Assembly: GCA_019750095.1 (NCBI GenBank)
Contig: JAIEOW010000052.1
Span: 1 to 64,000 of the forward strand
DNA from: Phycisphaerales bacterium
GTDB lineage: Bacteria; Planctomycetota; Phycisphaerae; Phycisphaerales; UBA1924
Direction: 5' to 3'
Length of the DNA: 64,000 bases
Part shown: in pieces, positions 38,086 through 46,951 of the stretch
How positions within the stretch are numbered: the stretch's first letter is position 1
How the letters are laid out: every line of letters begins with the position of its first letter
Made by a program: the position numbers and the translations under genes
Notes under the pieces: generated by a model
Told to the model about the DNA's origin: nothing
The model's input: only the letters and a program-made list of their open reading frames with translations
The model's database searches: none

Positions 38086-40023
38086 ATGAGCGGCAAAGCT
38101 TGGATGTCTCTCGCGGCGCTCGCCGCCGCGCTCGTGCTCTTCGTGGCCGTCAATATCGTCGCGGGTCAGGCCATGCGCTCGGCTCGCATCGATCTCACCG
38201 ACGGCAAGCTCTACACCCTGAGCGACGGCTCGCGACTGATAGCCGCGAAACTCAACGATTCCGTCCAGCTCACGCTCTACGTCTCTCAGAAGCAGCTCTC
38301 CGAAGCACCCCCGATCCAGGCCTATGTCCGACGGGTGCGTGAAACCCTCGAAGAACTCGTCCGCGCCTCTGGCGGCAAGCTCACCCTCCGCACCGTTGAC
38401 CCCGAACCCTTCTCCGAAGCCGAGGACCGCGCCGTCCAAGCCGGCCTTGCCGCCATTCCGACCGGTGCCGGTGGCGAACGCCTCTACTTCGGCCTCGTCG
38501 GCTCCAACAGCGTCGACCAGACCGAGGTCATCCGCTTCTTCGATCCGCAGAAAGAGTCCTTCCTCGAGTACGACCTCACCCGACTCATCTACCTCCTCTC
38601 CAACCCCACGAAGAGCTCGATCGGCATCATGTCCTGGCTCCCCATCGAAGGCCAGGAGGGCAACCCCATGATGGGTGGCCGAGGCGTGCCCGCGTGGCAG
38701 ATCCATCGCAAACTCAAGGAGCTCTTCGAGGTCAGATCCGTCGCAACCTCCGCAACCGAGATTCCCGCCGACGTCAAGGTCCTCCTCGTCATCCACCCCA
38801 AGGGCATCTCCGAGCCCACCCAGTACGCCATCGATCAGTTCGTGCTGCGCGGCGGGCGAGCCATCGTCATGGTCGATCCCAACTGCGAAGCCGACGTCCC
38901 CCCCGGCATGAACCCCATGCAGGCGATGCAGATCCCCAAGGCCAGCGATCTTCCCAAGCTCTTCTCCGCATGGGGCATCGAACTCGCCAAAGACAAAGTC
39001 GTCCTTGACCAGGCCTCCGCCGTCAGCGTCCGCGTTGGCAGCGATGCTCGCCCCGAAACCGTCCCCTATGTCGCCTGGCTCATGATCGGCGGTGACAATC
39101 GCGCCTCGGGCGATCCCATCACCGGCCAGCTTGAACGCATGTTCGTCGGCACCGCCGGCGCCATCACCAAGAAAGACGGCACGGCCACCAGCGTGCAGCC
39201 CCTGCTGACTACCTCCGCCACCGCCATGCTCGGCGACGCCTCGCTCGTCTCATTCATCCCTGAACCGAAGAAGCTTCTCGCCGAGTTCAAACCCGGCAGC
39301 ACCGCTCTGACTCTCGCCGCCCGCGTCACGGGCAAGGTCAAGAGCGCATTCCCCGACGGCCCACCCGCCGCGGCCCCGCCTGCCGAGGGCCAGCCCCCCA
39401 TTCCTCCCCCAACCCAGCCGCACATCGCCGAATCCGGCGAGCCCATCGACGTGGTCGTGATCGCCGATTGCGACATGATCGCCGACAAGTTCTGGATCAA
39501 TGAAGCCCGTCTCGGCGGCATGCTCCTGGGCTATGACGAGTTCAGCGATAACGGTTCGCTGCTCGTCAATGCCGCCGACAACCTCAGCGGGTCGAAGGAT
39601 CTCGCCTCCCTCCGCGCCCGCGGCAAGTTCTCTCGCCCCTTCACCAAGGTCGAGGAACTCCAGAAGGCCGCCCAGCAGTCTTATCAGGCCAAAGAGCAGG
39701 AGCTCCAGAAGAAGCTCCGCGACACTGAGCAGAAGATCAGCGACATGCAGCGCCAACGCCCTGATTCAAAGGACAACCGCGTCCTGCTCACCCCCGAACA
39801 ACAAGCCGAGATCGACAAGTTCCGCGCCGAGATGATCGCCACTCGGCGCGAGCTGCGGGACGTGCAGTTCCAGCTCACCAAGGACACCGAGCGTCTCGGC
39901 ACCACTCTCAAAGCCATCAACATCGGGCTCATGCCCCTGCTGGTCGGCGCAGGCGCTCTCGGGCTCGCGGCCTATCGATCCTCGCGGAGGCGTGCCGACC
40001 GCCTCGCCTCCGCCAAGAGCTGA
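38086..40023 (+). CDS. GldG-like auxiliary protein of an ABC transport system
   Basis: 645 residues. A membrane helix near the N-terminus (about 7-27), then the GldG/ABC-auxiliary domain: IDLTDGKLYTLSDGSRLIA, LTLYVSQKQL, LRTVDPEPFSEAEDRAVQAG, LTRLIYLLSNP, and VLLVIHPKGISEPTQYAIDQFVLRGGRAIVMVDP. A coiled-coil-like region (QAKEQELQKKLRDTEQKISDM) precedes a C-terminal membrane helix and a basic tail. Such proteins act with an ABC ATPase and permease, usually encoded directly upstream; here the upstream neighbour is the divergent GT4 gene and no ABC gene is visible. The DUF4340 gene 48 bases downstream is the usual partner. Confidence 0.88.
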   Translation: MSGKAWMSLAALAAALVLFVAVNIVAGQAMRSARIDLTDGKLYTLSDGSRLIAAKLNDSVQLTLYVSQKQLSEAPPIQAYVRRVRETLEELVRASGGKLTLRTVDPEPFSEAEDRAVQAGLAAIPTGAGGERLYFGLVGSNSVDQTEVIRFFDPQKESFLEYDLTRLIYLLSNPTKSSIGIMSWLPIEGQEGNPMMGGRGVPAWQIHRKLKELFEVRSVATSATEIPADVKVLLVIHPKGISEPTQYAIDQFVLRGGRAIVMVDPNCEADVPPGMNPMQAMQIPKASDLPKLFSAWGIELAKDKVVLDQASAVSVRVGSDARPETVPYVAWLMIGGDNRASGDPITGQLERMFVGTAGAITKKDGTATSVQPLLTTSATAMLGDASLVSFIPEPKKLLAEFKPGSTALTLAARVTGKVKSAFPDGPPAAAPPAEGQPPIPPPTQPHIAESGEPIDVVVIADCDMIADKFWINEARLGGMLLGYDEFSDNGSLLVNAADNLSGSKDLASLRARGKFSRPFTKVEELQKAAQQSYQAKEQELQKKLRDTEQKISDMQRQRPDSKDNRVLLTPEQQAEIDKFRAEMIATRRELRDVQFQLTKDTERLGTTLKAINIGLMPLLVGAGALGLAAYRSSRRRADRLASAKS

Positions 40024-40071
40024 TTCCTCCCCACCACCAACATTCACGCACCCGTTCCGGGAACCATCCGC

Positions 40072-41289
40072 ATGAATAGCAAGGCCGTGGCCATTCTGGG
40101 AATCCTCGCCGTCGTCGGCGTCGTCGGCGCGATCGTCGTCACCCGTTCAGGTTCGCCCGAGAAAGCCGTCATCGGCGAAACCGCCAAGCGCGGCGCCTTC
40201 CTTCCGGACGTCGCCAAGCGAGCCAACGACGTCGCCAAGATCACCATCACCCGCGCCACCGAGACACTCACCATCACCGGGACAGACGGCAACTGGCAGG
40301 TCTCAGAGAAAGGCGACTACCCCGCCAAACTCGAGAGCGTTCGCGCCGTCGTCCTGGGCCTTGCCGAGCTGCGCGAGATCGCGCCCAAGACCAGTCGCCT
40401 CGAACAGTTCCCAAAGCTCGGCGTCCAGGACCCAACTCCTTCCGCACCCGGTGCCGACGCCGACGTTCCGCAAAGCACCCTCGTCACGCTCGCCGATAAA
40501 GAAGGCAAGCCGATCGCCTCCATCATCATCGGCAACCCCAAGCCGGGCATGTCGCCAGAGACCTATGTCCGCCGTGCCGGGGAGAATCAATCCTGGCTCG
40601 TCGCCGGTCGCGTCGAGATTCCGCGCGACGCCGCCGGTTGGATGGACACCAAGCTCGCCGACATCAAACGCGAGCGCGTCAAGAGCGTCAGCGTCACGCA
40701 CCCCGATGGAAAGCTCGTCCGCGTCAGCCGCGCCCAGCAGAGCGACGCGATGGCCCTCGAATCCATCCCCGCGGGCAAGGAGCTCAAAGATGCCGGAGCG
40801 CCCGAGAGCATCTCCGGCGCGCTCAATGGGCTGATGTTCCAAGACGTCGCCGCGCTCACCAAGTTCGACCCCGCCGCCCCGACCGGCGACGACAAGCCCG
40901 GCCCCAGGATCGAGGTCCGCACCTTCGACGGCCTGGTGATCAACATTCAAAGCGTCACCCACCTCGGCCGCTCTTGGTGGCGATTGTCCGCAAGCGTTGA
41001 CGAAGCCGTGCTCGCCACGCTTCCGCCCGCGCAACCCGCACCCGCCGAGGGCGAAAACACCGACGCCGCCAAGCCCGCCGCCATGTCCCAAGACGGCCTC
41101 CGCGCTGAAGCTGCCAAGCTCAACGCAAGCTGGGCCAAGCACGCCTTCGCGCCCTCAGACTGGAAGGTCCGCACGCTGAACTCGACGATGGACGAACTCG
41201 TCCGCGATCCGCAGCCGGCAACACCCGCACCGAACCAACCACCCAGCCAAGGCCTGCCGCCGGGCATCATGCTCCCGCCTCAGGGCTGA
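40072..41289 (+). CDS. DUF4340 domain protein
   Basis: 405 residues; an N-terminal membrane anchor (about 5-23) followed by an extracytoplasmic beta-rich region with VAKITITRATETLTITGTDGNWQV and KLESVRAVVLGLAELREIAPKTS, the DUF4340 signature. The C-terminus is Pro/Ala-rich. In planctomycetes this protein commonly accompanies the GldG-like protein and its ABC transporter. Its stop overlaps the convergent membrane-protein gene by 10 bases. Function unknown. Confidence 0.85.
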   Translation: MNSKAVAILGILAVVGVVGAIVVTRSGSPEKAVIGETAKRGAFLPDVAKRANDVAKITITRATETLTITGTDGNWQVSEKGDYPAKLESVRAVVLGLAELREIAPKTSRLEQFPKLGVQDPTPSAPGADADVPQSTLVTLADKEGKPIASIIIGNPKPGMSPETYVRRAGENQSWLVAGRVEIPRDAAGWMDTKLADIKRERVKSVSVTHPDGKLVRVSRAQQSDAMALESIPAGKELKDAGAPESISGALNGLMFQDVAALTKFDPAAPTGDDKPGPRIEVRTFDGLVINIQSVTHLGRSWWRLSASVDEAVLATLPPAQPAPAEGENTDAAKPAAMSQDGLRAEAAKLNASWAKHAFAPSDWKVRTLNSTMDELVRDPQPATPAPNQPPSQGLPPGIMLPPQG

Positions 41290-42446
41290 GAACGCTCCAC
41301 TTTGCCGCGCACCAGCAGCCGACTCAACAGCACGATCAGCACTCCCGGCGCAAGCCACATTTCCTCGCGCACGATAAACCCAAGCCAATAGCACGGCCCC
41401 GCCAGCGCCACCGCGATCGCCAGCACAACCAACTTCCGCCGCCCGATCGCCCCACCGACCCCCGAGTGCCCATCGCGCGTCGGGATCATGCACAGCCAGA
41501 CATACGCCGGGAAGACCAACCCGTAAAACGACATGAACAGGCGATACACCACCTCGCCGATGGTCATCCCCCACGGGCTCGGGAACCACGCAAACGCCGC
41601 GAGCCCAGCCCCGACAATCAACGCACCAAAGAACACCAGCACCACGAATCGCGACGGCCGCGACGCATAGACCACCGGCACGTGCAGCAGCGTTGTGTAC
41701 GCCGCCTGCATCGCGATGTGCGCCCCGATCAGCAGCATCACGCTCGGCATCACCGCGACCAGTTCCGGCGATTCCAGCAGCGCACCCACCGGCACCGCAT
41801 AGCTCAGCGTCCCAAGAATCATCGTCAGAAAAAGCACTCCAAACCCAACCGCAAATCCCAACCGCGACGCCGATCCAAGCTCAATCCGCGCCCGATGAAA
41901 CGTCCCATCCAGATACGGGCAGAGCGCAAACCCAAATGCGCACACCGGCGCAAGGAACATCAGGTCCGTGGGCATGCTCCCGCCCTTGGGCAGCGCAAAC
42001 CCCGATCCCTTCCACGCCAGCACCAGCAGCGCCAAAGACCCGCCCCAGATCATCGCCGCGCCCCATCGCTTCAGGGCCACCGCGACCGCCGCGACCCCCA
42101 GAGCACACGCGATCGCCAGATGCGTCCGCTTCTCTGATCCGAAGAACATCATCCCGATCGAGAACAGAAACACGAACTGAAACACCGCGGTGATCGCCGA
42201 GAAGCACGCCACCGCGATCCGGTGCCGCTCCAGAATCGCCCGGCTCACTTCCGGCGTGCGCAGCACAAATCCCATCGCCGCCGCCCCGATCACATTCGGC
42301 ACCGCAAACACCACAAACCCCCACACCCCGAAATCCCGCACCAGCAGCACCGGCAAGAACATCCCGATGACCCACGTCCAACTGCTCGCAAGAAAAAACG
42401 CCCACCCGAGCGTGCCCAAGAACGATGGTGTGGCTTTGCCGATCAC
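41280..42446 (-). CDS. Polytopic membrane protein of unknown function
   Basis: 388 residues with about eleven hydrophobic helices. The helix GVWGFVVFAVPNVIGAAAMGFVL near residue 42 has the broken Gly/Pro-rich look of the LeuT-fold sodium symporter superfamily, and the spacing of the later helices (ending LVLLSRLLVRG) would fit, but no ion-site motif is convincing. It overlaps the convergent DUF4340 gene by 10 bases and lies 38 bases after fmt on the same strand. I do not recognise a family with confidence. Confidence 0.65.
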   Translation of the reverse strand: MIGKATPSFLGTLGWAFFLASSWTWVIGMFLPVLLVRDFGVWGFVVFAVPNVIGAAAMGFVLRTPEVSRAILERHRIAVACFSAITAVFQFVFLFSIGMMFFGSEKRTHLAIACALGVAAVAVALKRWGAAMIWGGSLALLVLAWKGSGFALPKGGSMPTDLMFLAPVCAFGFALCPYLDGTFHRARIELGSASRLGFAVGFGVLFLTMILGTLSYAVPVGALLESPELVAVMPSVMLLIGAHIAMQAAYTTLLHVPVVYASRPSRFVVLVFFGALIVGAGLAAFAWFPSPWGMTIGEVVYRLFMSFYGLVFPAYVWLCMIPTRDGHSGVGGAIGRRKLVVLAIAVALAGPCYWLGFIVREEMWLAPGVLIVLLSRLLVRGKVERSQP

Positions 42447-42484
42447 GGGTCGATACTAGCGGCGTGCGCTCCGCGCGTTCACAC

Positions 42485-43513
42485 TCACCCGCCCGCCTGT
42501 GGCCGCGGCACATCCAGCACCTCCCGCGCCGCCACCAGCTTCGCCACCTTCTGCGCAAGCACCCGCCCGCCGCCGCGCACAAAGTCTGCCCACCCCATCG
42601 CCCGCTTGCCCGGCGGCTGCACCTCCAGCACCCGCAGCACACTCCCATGCCCGCACGCCACCAGCCCCCGCGCCGCATCCAAAATCAACCCCTCGGGACG
42701 GTTCGGATCATCGCTCACGCGCTCCGCCATCGCCACACGCAGAATCTTGAACGTGAATAGTGGCCCACCCGCATCCGCGCCATCCCGGCGCTCTCCACCC
42801 GCCATCGCCGCCACCGTGATCCCCGGCCAAGGCGTCAGTGCGTGCACCTCGCGGCAGAGAAACTCCGCTGGCATCGCAAAGTCAATCGCGTCATTGTCCT
42901 TCGACAGCTTCCCCGCGATCGTCACGAGCGACTCATCCTGCGCCCGGCCCTTCAGCGTTCCCGCCATGTGCTCTGCGAGCACGCGCTCCACAAGTTCCGG
43001 CCCATCCTGCGCCAGCAGATCGTGCAGTTCCCCCGCCGTCATTGATGCGGGAATCGCCCGCTCCGTCTGCCCAAGAATCAACCCCGCATCCATCCGATCC
43101 GCAAGCGTGATCACGGTGTTTCCCGTCACGGCATCGCCCCCCAGAATCGCCGCGTTGATCGGGGCCGCCCCGCGCCAACGTGGCAAAAGCGACGCATGCA
43201 GATTGATCGCAAACCGATCCGCCAGAAGCCCCGCTGGCAGCTTCTGCCCAAACGCAATCACCACCCACGCATCCGCCTCCACCGCGCGAATCTGCGCCAC
43301 CACGCCCTCTTCACGCACTTTCGCCGGCTTGATGATCGGCACACTCGGCAAATGCGCCGCCGCCCACTGCCCGATCGGCGTCGCCGACACCTTTCCCCCA
43401 CGACCCGCCGGCTTGTCCGGCTGCGTCACCACCATCGCGATCGTGTGCCGCGACGCCAGCCGTTCCAGCGTCGGCAATCCGAAAGCTCCAGACCCGAAGT
43501 ACACAATCCGCAT
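42485..43513 (-). CDS. fmt: Methionyl-tRNA formyltransferase
   Basis: Formylates initiator Met-tRNA using 10-formyl-tetrahydrofolate in the cytoplasm. Seen: N-terminal MRIVYFGSGAFGLPTLERL; the formyltransferase catalytic signature INLHASLLPRWRGAAPI (Asn and His of the catalytic triad) with VITLADRMDAGLIL containing the catalytic Asp; the C-terminal OB-like domain with REVHALTPWPGITV. The length is 342, normal range 310-330. ATG at 43513 begins the conserved core; a start twelve bases upstream (MLFAM) is possible. def is not adjacent. It diverges from the phosphatase-cytochrome gene. Confidence 0.94.
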   Translation of the reverse strand: MRIVYFGSGAFGLPTLERLASRHTIAMVVTQPDKPAGRGGKVSATPIGQWAAAHLPSVPIIKPAKVREEGVVAQIRAVEADAWVVIAFGQKLPAGLLADRFAINLHASLLPRWRGAAPINAAILGGDAVTGNTVITLADRMDAGLILGQTERAIPASMTAGELHDLLAQDGPELVERVLAEHMAGTLKGRAQDESLVTIAGKLSKDNDAIDFAMPAEFLCREVHALTPWPGITVAAMAGGERRDGADAGGPLFTFKILRVAMAERVSDDPNRPEGLILDAARGLVACGHGSVLRVLEVQPPGKRAMGWADFVRGGGRVLAQKVAKLVAAREVLDVPRPQAGG

Positions 43514-43637
43514 GGCAAAGAGCATACGACGCAGGATCATCTCAGCCACAACGCGCAACCGGAACTCAAGACGCGAAAACACCCAGCCATCGCAACCTCC
43601 TCTCCGACTACGCGGTAGCATGCAGTCAGGAGCTGTC

Positions 43638-44630
43638 ATGCACGCCAAGACCATCTCACTACCGACGCTCGCCCTCGCCACGATCCTCGGCACGATCAGT
43701 GCCTGCACACCAACCAACAACGCCTCACGCGTCGCTCAAACCACCCATCAGCACGCGCAGCCGTCGATCCCGCTGCCAACGCTCGACGCGTCCAAGCCCC
43801 TCGACTATCCCGGCATCCACAACGTCGTCGCCTATCACGATGGCTTCATCTCCGGCAGTGTCCCCGAAGGCGACGCCGGCTTTCGAACCCTCGCGGGAAT
43901 GGGCATCAAGACCATTATCAGCGTCGACGGCGCGGTGCCCGAAGTCGAGAAAGCCAATGCGCTCGGCATGCGATACATCCACCTGCCCATCGGCTACAAC
44001 GGCTTCGACGAAGATCGCAAACTGCAGCTCGTCCGTGCCACGCGCGACGCGATGGCCACCGGCCCCGTCTACATCCACTGCCACCATGGCAAGCACCGCA
44101 GCGCGGGCGCCGCAGCCGCCGTCGCCGCAAGTCTTGGATGGCAGACCCCGGAGTTCGGCGTGGATCGCATGAAAGTCTCCGGCACAGCCCCAAACTACAA
44201 GGGCCTGTACGCCGTGGCGGGAAACGCAACGCTGCTGAATGTCAGTACCATCAACGCCGTGCCCGCAAACTTCCCCGCCATCGCCAAGCCCTCCGGCTTT
44301 GTTCAGGGCATGGTGGAGATTGACGCGGCGTACGACCATCTCAAGGCCATTGAAAAAGCTGGTTGGATTACACCCACCGATCACCCCGACCTCGTCCCCG
44401 TCGCCGAAGCCGGTCGCCTGGCCGACCTCTACCGCACGCTCGGCGAAAGCGACTACACGAAACGCAAACCCTCCGACTTCGCTCGGCTGCTCACCAGAAG
44501 CAACGAAGAGGCCCAGAAGCTCGAAGACCTCCTCGCCGCACCCGGCCCCAAAGACCCCGCTGCCCTCAGCGCCCAGTTCAAGCTCATCGCGGCGTCGTGC
44601 AAAGAGTGCCACGTAAAGTATCGCGACTAG
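43638..44630 (+). CDS. Lipoprotein fusing a CX5R dual-specificity-type phosphatase with a CxxCH cytochrome motif
   Basis: 330 residues. A lipoprotein signal ends in ISAC (Cys23). Residues about 60-190 form a protein-tyrosine-phosphatase-like domain: LAGMGIKTIISVDG, then IHCHHGKHRSAGAAAA with the CX5R loop Cys148-Arg154 followed by Ser155. At the C-terminus CKECHVKYR (Cys321, Cys324, His325) is a CxxCH heme-binding motif followed by YR, as at the end of cytochrome c' proteins; residues about 225-320 are helical, fitting a four-helix cytochrome c'-like bundle. Start: ATG at 43638 with AGGAG 5 bases upstream. An extracytoplasmic, lipid-anchored protein is expected, where c-type heme attachment is possible. 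The combined activity is not known to me. Confidence 0.85.
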   Translation: MHAKTISLPTLALATILGTISACTPTNNASRVAQTTHQHAQPSIPLPTLDASKPLDYPGIHNVVAYHDGFISGSVPEGDAGFRTLAGMGIKTIISVDGAVPEVEKANALGMRYIHLPIGYNGFDEDRKLQLVRATRDAMATGPVYIHCHHGKHRSAGAAAAVAASLGWQTPEFGVDRMKVSGTAPNYKGLYAVAGNATLLNVSTINAVPANFPAIAKPSGFVQGMVEIDAAYDHLKAIEKAGWITPTDHPDLVPVAEAGRLADLYRTLGESDYTKRKPSDFARLLTRSNEEAQKLEDLLAAPGPKDPAALSAQFKLIAASCKECHVKYRD

Positions 44631-44660
44631 CTTCGACGGTCGTCAACCGGTCCACGCCGC

Positions 44661-45170
44661 ATGCACACCATCGCCAACGTCGGCATCCCGATGCTCATGG
44701 TGCACATGCCCGTGCTCCTGATCGCGCTCTTGCCGGTGGTCTATGTCGAGACTTGGTGGATCGAGCGGCGCTCGAATAAACCAGAGTTCAAACTCATGCT
44801 CCCGGTGTTTATCGCCAACCTGGTCTCCACCCTGGTCGGCGTGCCGTTGACTTGGCTCGCTCTTGTCGCGATTCAACTCGCCTCCAGCGGCGGCGGTCGA
44901 CTCCGCAATCCGATCTACGAGGTCACGCTCCAATCGCCTTGGCTCATCCCCGACGAGAAAAACCTCGACTGGAAGGTCCCCATCGCCGCACTCGTCCTCT
45001 GCCCGGTCTTTTTCGCGATCTCGGCGCTCATCGAATGCCGAATACTCCGAACTCCGCTCCGCAACGTCGGCATCGAGAGAAGCTCGCGCATCGTCTGGAC
45101 CGCCAACGCGATCACCTACGCGCTGATCGCGGCATTCTGGTTGGCAACTCTGGCGTTCGCGCTGAAGTGA
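44661..45170 (+). CDS. Small four-helix membrane protein, unknown
   Basis: 169 residues with four hydrophobic segments, near residues 8-30, 45-70, 105-125 and 145-167. No motif recognised. It starts 30 bases after the phosphatase-cytochrome gene in the same direction and may be co-transcribed, which would make it a partner worth noting. No clear ribosome-binding site. Followed by the terminator shared with the convergent ahcY. Confidence 0.6.
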   Translation: MHTIANVGIPMLMVHMPVLLIALLPVVYVETWWIERRSNKPEFKLMLPVFIANLVSTLVGVPLTWLALVAIQLASSGGGRLRNPIYEVTLQSPWLIPDEKNLDWKVPIAALVLCPVFFAISALIECRILRTPLRNVGIERSSRIVWTANAITYALIAAFWLATLAFALK

Positions 45171-45205
45171 TCTATCCGGTTGCGATCGCACTCATGCGCA
45201 TCAAG

Positions 45206-45235
45206 AAAAACGGCTCCGGCAGATCGCCGGAGCCG
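45206..45235 (-). terminator. Intrinsic terminator of ahcY
   Basis: On the minus strand CGGCTCCGGC-gatct-GCCGGAGCCG (10-base stem, 45235-45211) is followed directly by five T (45210-45206). It lies 50 bases after the ahcY stop. The plus-strand side has only a weak T tract, so it mainly serves ahcY. Confidence 0.85.
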
Positions 45236-45285
45236 CTGGGTTTACGAACATCGGCGCGGGCCAAGACGCGCCCACACGCGAACAA

Positions 45286-46866
45286 TCAATACCGGTAGTG
45301 ATCCGCCTTATACGGCCCATCCACCGACACGCCCAGGTACTCCGCCTGCTCCTTGCTCAGCTTCGTCAACCGAATGCCAAGCTTCTCAAGGTGCAGACGA
45401 GCCACCTCTTCGTCCAGCTTCTTCGGCAGCACATACACCTTGCCGCTTTCATACTTGTGCCCGCTCAGCGTCGGCTTGTTGTTGGCGTTCAGCCACAGAT
45501 CGAGCTGCGCGATCGTCTGGTTCGTGAAGCTGGCGCTCATCACAAAGCTCGGGTGCCCGGTCGCGCAACCAAGGTTCATCAGCCGGCCCTCCGCAAGCAC
45601 CAGGATGCTCTTGCGGCTCTTCTTGAACACAAACTCGTCGTACTGCGCCTTGATGTTGATCCGGCTGACGATCCCGCTCTTCTCCGCGGCGTACAACGCG
45701 GCCATGTCGATCTCATTGTCGAAGTGGCCGATGTTCGCCACGATCGCCTTGTCCTTCATCCGCTTCATGTGCTCGATCGTGATCACGTTCTTGTTGCCCG
45801 TCGCCGAGACGAAGATGTCCGCCGTCTCGATCACGTCTTCCAGCGTCGCGACCTGGTACCCTTCCATCGACGCCTGCAGCGCGTTGATCGGGTCGATCTC
45901 CGTCACGATCACGCGGCAGCCCTGCCCGCGCAGCGACTGCGCCGAGCCCTTGCCCACGTCGCCGTAACCGAGCACCACCGCGGTCTTGCCACCCAGCATC
46001 ACGTCCGTCGCGCGGTTCAGCCCGTCCACCAGCGAATGGCGGCAGCCGTACAGGTTGTCGAACTTGCTCTTGGTCGCGCTGTCGTTCACGTTGATCGCCG
46101 GGAACGCGAGCTTGCCCGCCTTCGCCATCTCGTACAGGCGATGCACGCCGGTCGTGGTCTCTTCGCTGACGCCCTTGATCTGCTTGAGCATCTTCGAGTA
46201 GTAGTTGGGCCGCGTCTCGATCGAGGCGCGAAGCACGCCGAGGATCACGCCCCACTCTTCAGGATCGCTCTTGGCGTTGAACGCCGGAACCTTCCCGGCC
46301 TTCTCAAACTCCGCGCCCTTGTGCGCGAGCAGCGTGGCGTCGCCGCCGTCGTCCAGCAGCAGGTTCGGCCCGACCACGTTGCCCTTGCTGTCGACGAACT
46401 TGAAGATCTGCTCGGTGCACCACCAATACTCTTCCAGCGTCTCGCCCTTCCAGGCAAACACCGGCGTGCCGCTCGGCTCTTCCGGCGTGCCCTGCGGGCC
46501 AACCGCGATCGCCGCCGCCGCCGAGTCCTGCGTCGAGAAGATGTTGCAGCTCGCCCAGCGCACCTCGGCGCCAAGGTCCACCAGCGTCTCGATCAGGACC
46601 GCCGTCTGCACCGTCATGTGCAAAGAGCCGGCGATCCGAGCGCCCGCCAGCGGCTTCTTGCCCTTGTAGCGTTCGCGCAGAGCCATCAGCCCCGGCATCT
46701 CGTGCTCGGCCAGCCGAATCTCCTTGCGACCAAGCTCGCTCAAGCTCAGGTCACGCACCTTGAAATCCAACCCGTTGTACACGTCCGCCGTGAGCGAGTG
46801 CGGGCCGGTCGTGTTCGTCTTCGGCGTCTTGCTGCGATTGCGAGTAATCGTCGACACGTTCGTCAT
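45286..46866 (-). CDS. ahcY: S-adenosylhomocysteine hydrolase
   Basis: Splits S-adenosylhomocysteine into adenosine and homocysteine with bound NAD, clearing the product inhibitor of methyltransferases. Seen: [62 protein letters not shown], the NAD motif [17 protein letters not shown], and the C-terminal [21 protein letters not shown]...[10 protein letters not shown]. At 526 residues it is of the longer class with an insert near 170-250. The ATG at 46866 sits directly against AGGAG (too close); GTG three codons later (46857) has the ideal spacing and may be the true start. It lies downstream of the ArsR-methyltransferase gene on the same strand. Confidence 0.96.
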   Translation of the reverse strand: MTNVSTITRNRSKTPKTNTTGPHSLTADVYNGLDFKVRDLSLSELGRKEIRLAEHEMPGLMALRERYKGKKPLAGARIAGSLHMTVQTAVLIETLVDLGAEVRWASCNIFSTQDSAAAAIAVGPQGTPEEPSGTPVFAWKGETLEEYWWCTEQIFKFVDSKGNVVGPNLLLDDGGDATLLAHKGAEFEKAGKVPAFNAKSDPEEWGVILGVLRASIETRPNYYSKMLKQIKGVSEETTTGVHRLYEMAKAGKLAFPAINVNDSATKSKFDNLYGCRHSLVDGLNRATDVMLGGKTAVVLGYGDVGKGSAQSLRGQGCRVIVTEIDPINALQASMEGYQVATLEDVIETADIFVSATGNKNVITIEHMKRMKDKAIVANIGHFDNEIDMAALYAAEKSGIVSRINIKAQYDEFVFKKSRKSILVLAEGRLMNLGCATGHPSFVMSASFTNQTIAQLDLWLNANNKPTLSGHKYESGKVYVLPKKLDEEVARLHLEKLGIRLTKLSKEQAEYLGVSVDGPYKADHYRY

Positions 46867-46890
46867 CTCCTGTTGGTGTACTTCTGAATC

Positions 46891-46945
46891 TGACTTGTCT
46901 GTCTTGTCTGTCTTGACTCGTGCCCAGTGCCGAGTGCCCAGTGCC
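46891..46945. repeat. Degenerate short tandem repeats upstream of ahcY
   Basis: 46891-46920 contains three 9-base units (cttgtctgt, cttgtctgt, cttgactcg), and 46920-46945 contains period-7 units (gtgccca, gtgccga, gtgccca, gtgcc). They fill the short gap between the ArsR-methyltransferase gene and ahcY. They resemble, in period and degeneracy, the units inside mnmA and at flgH. Confidence 0.65.
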
Positions 46946-46951
46946 TTGGCT

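Noticed and set aside
42222-43637. Long plus-strand N-terminal extension of the phosphatase-cytochrome frame
   Set aside because: It is antisense to fmt and the membrane-protein gene; the lipoprotein signal and AGGAG place the start at 43638.
45298-46887. A 529-residue plus-strand frame opposite ahcY
   Set aside because: Antisense to a certain gene and rich in Arg/His/Leu as such frames are here.
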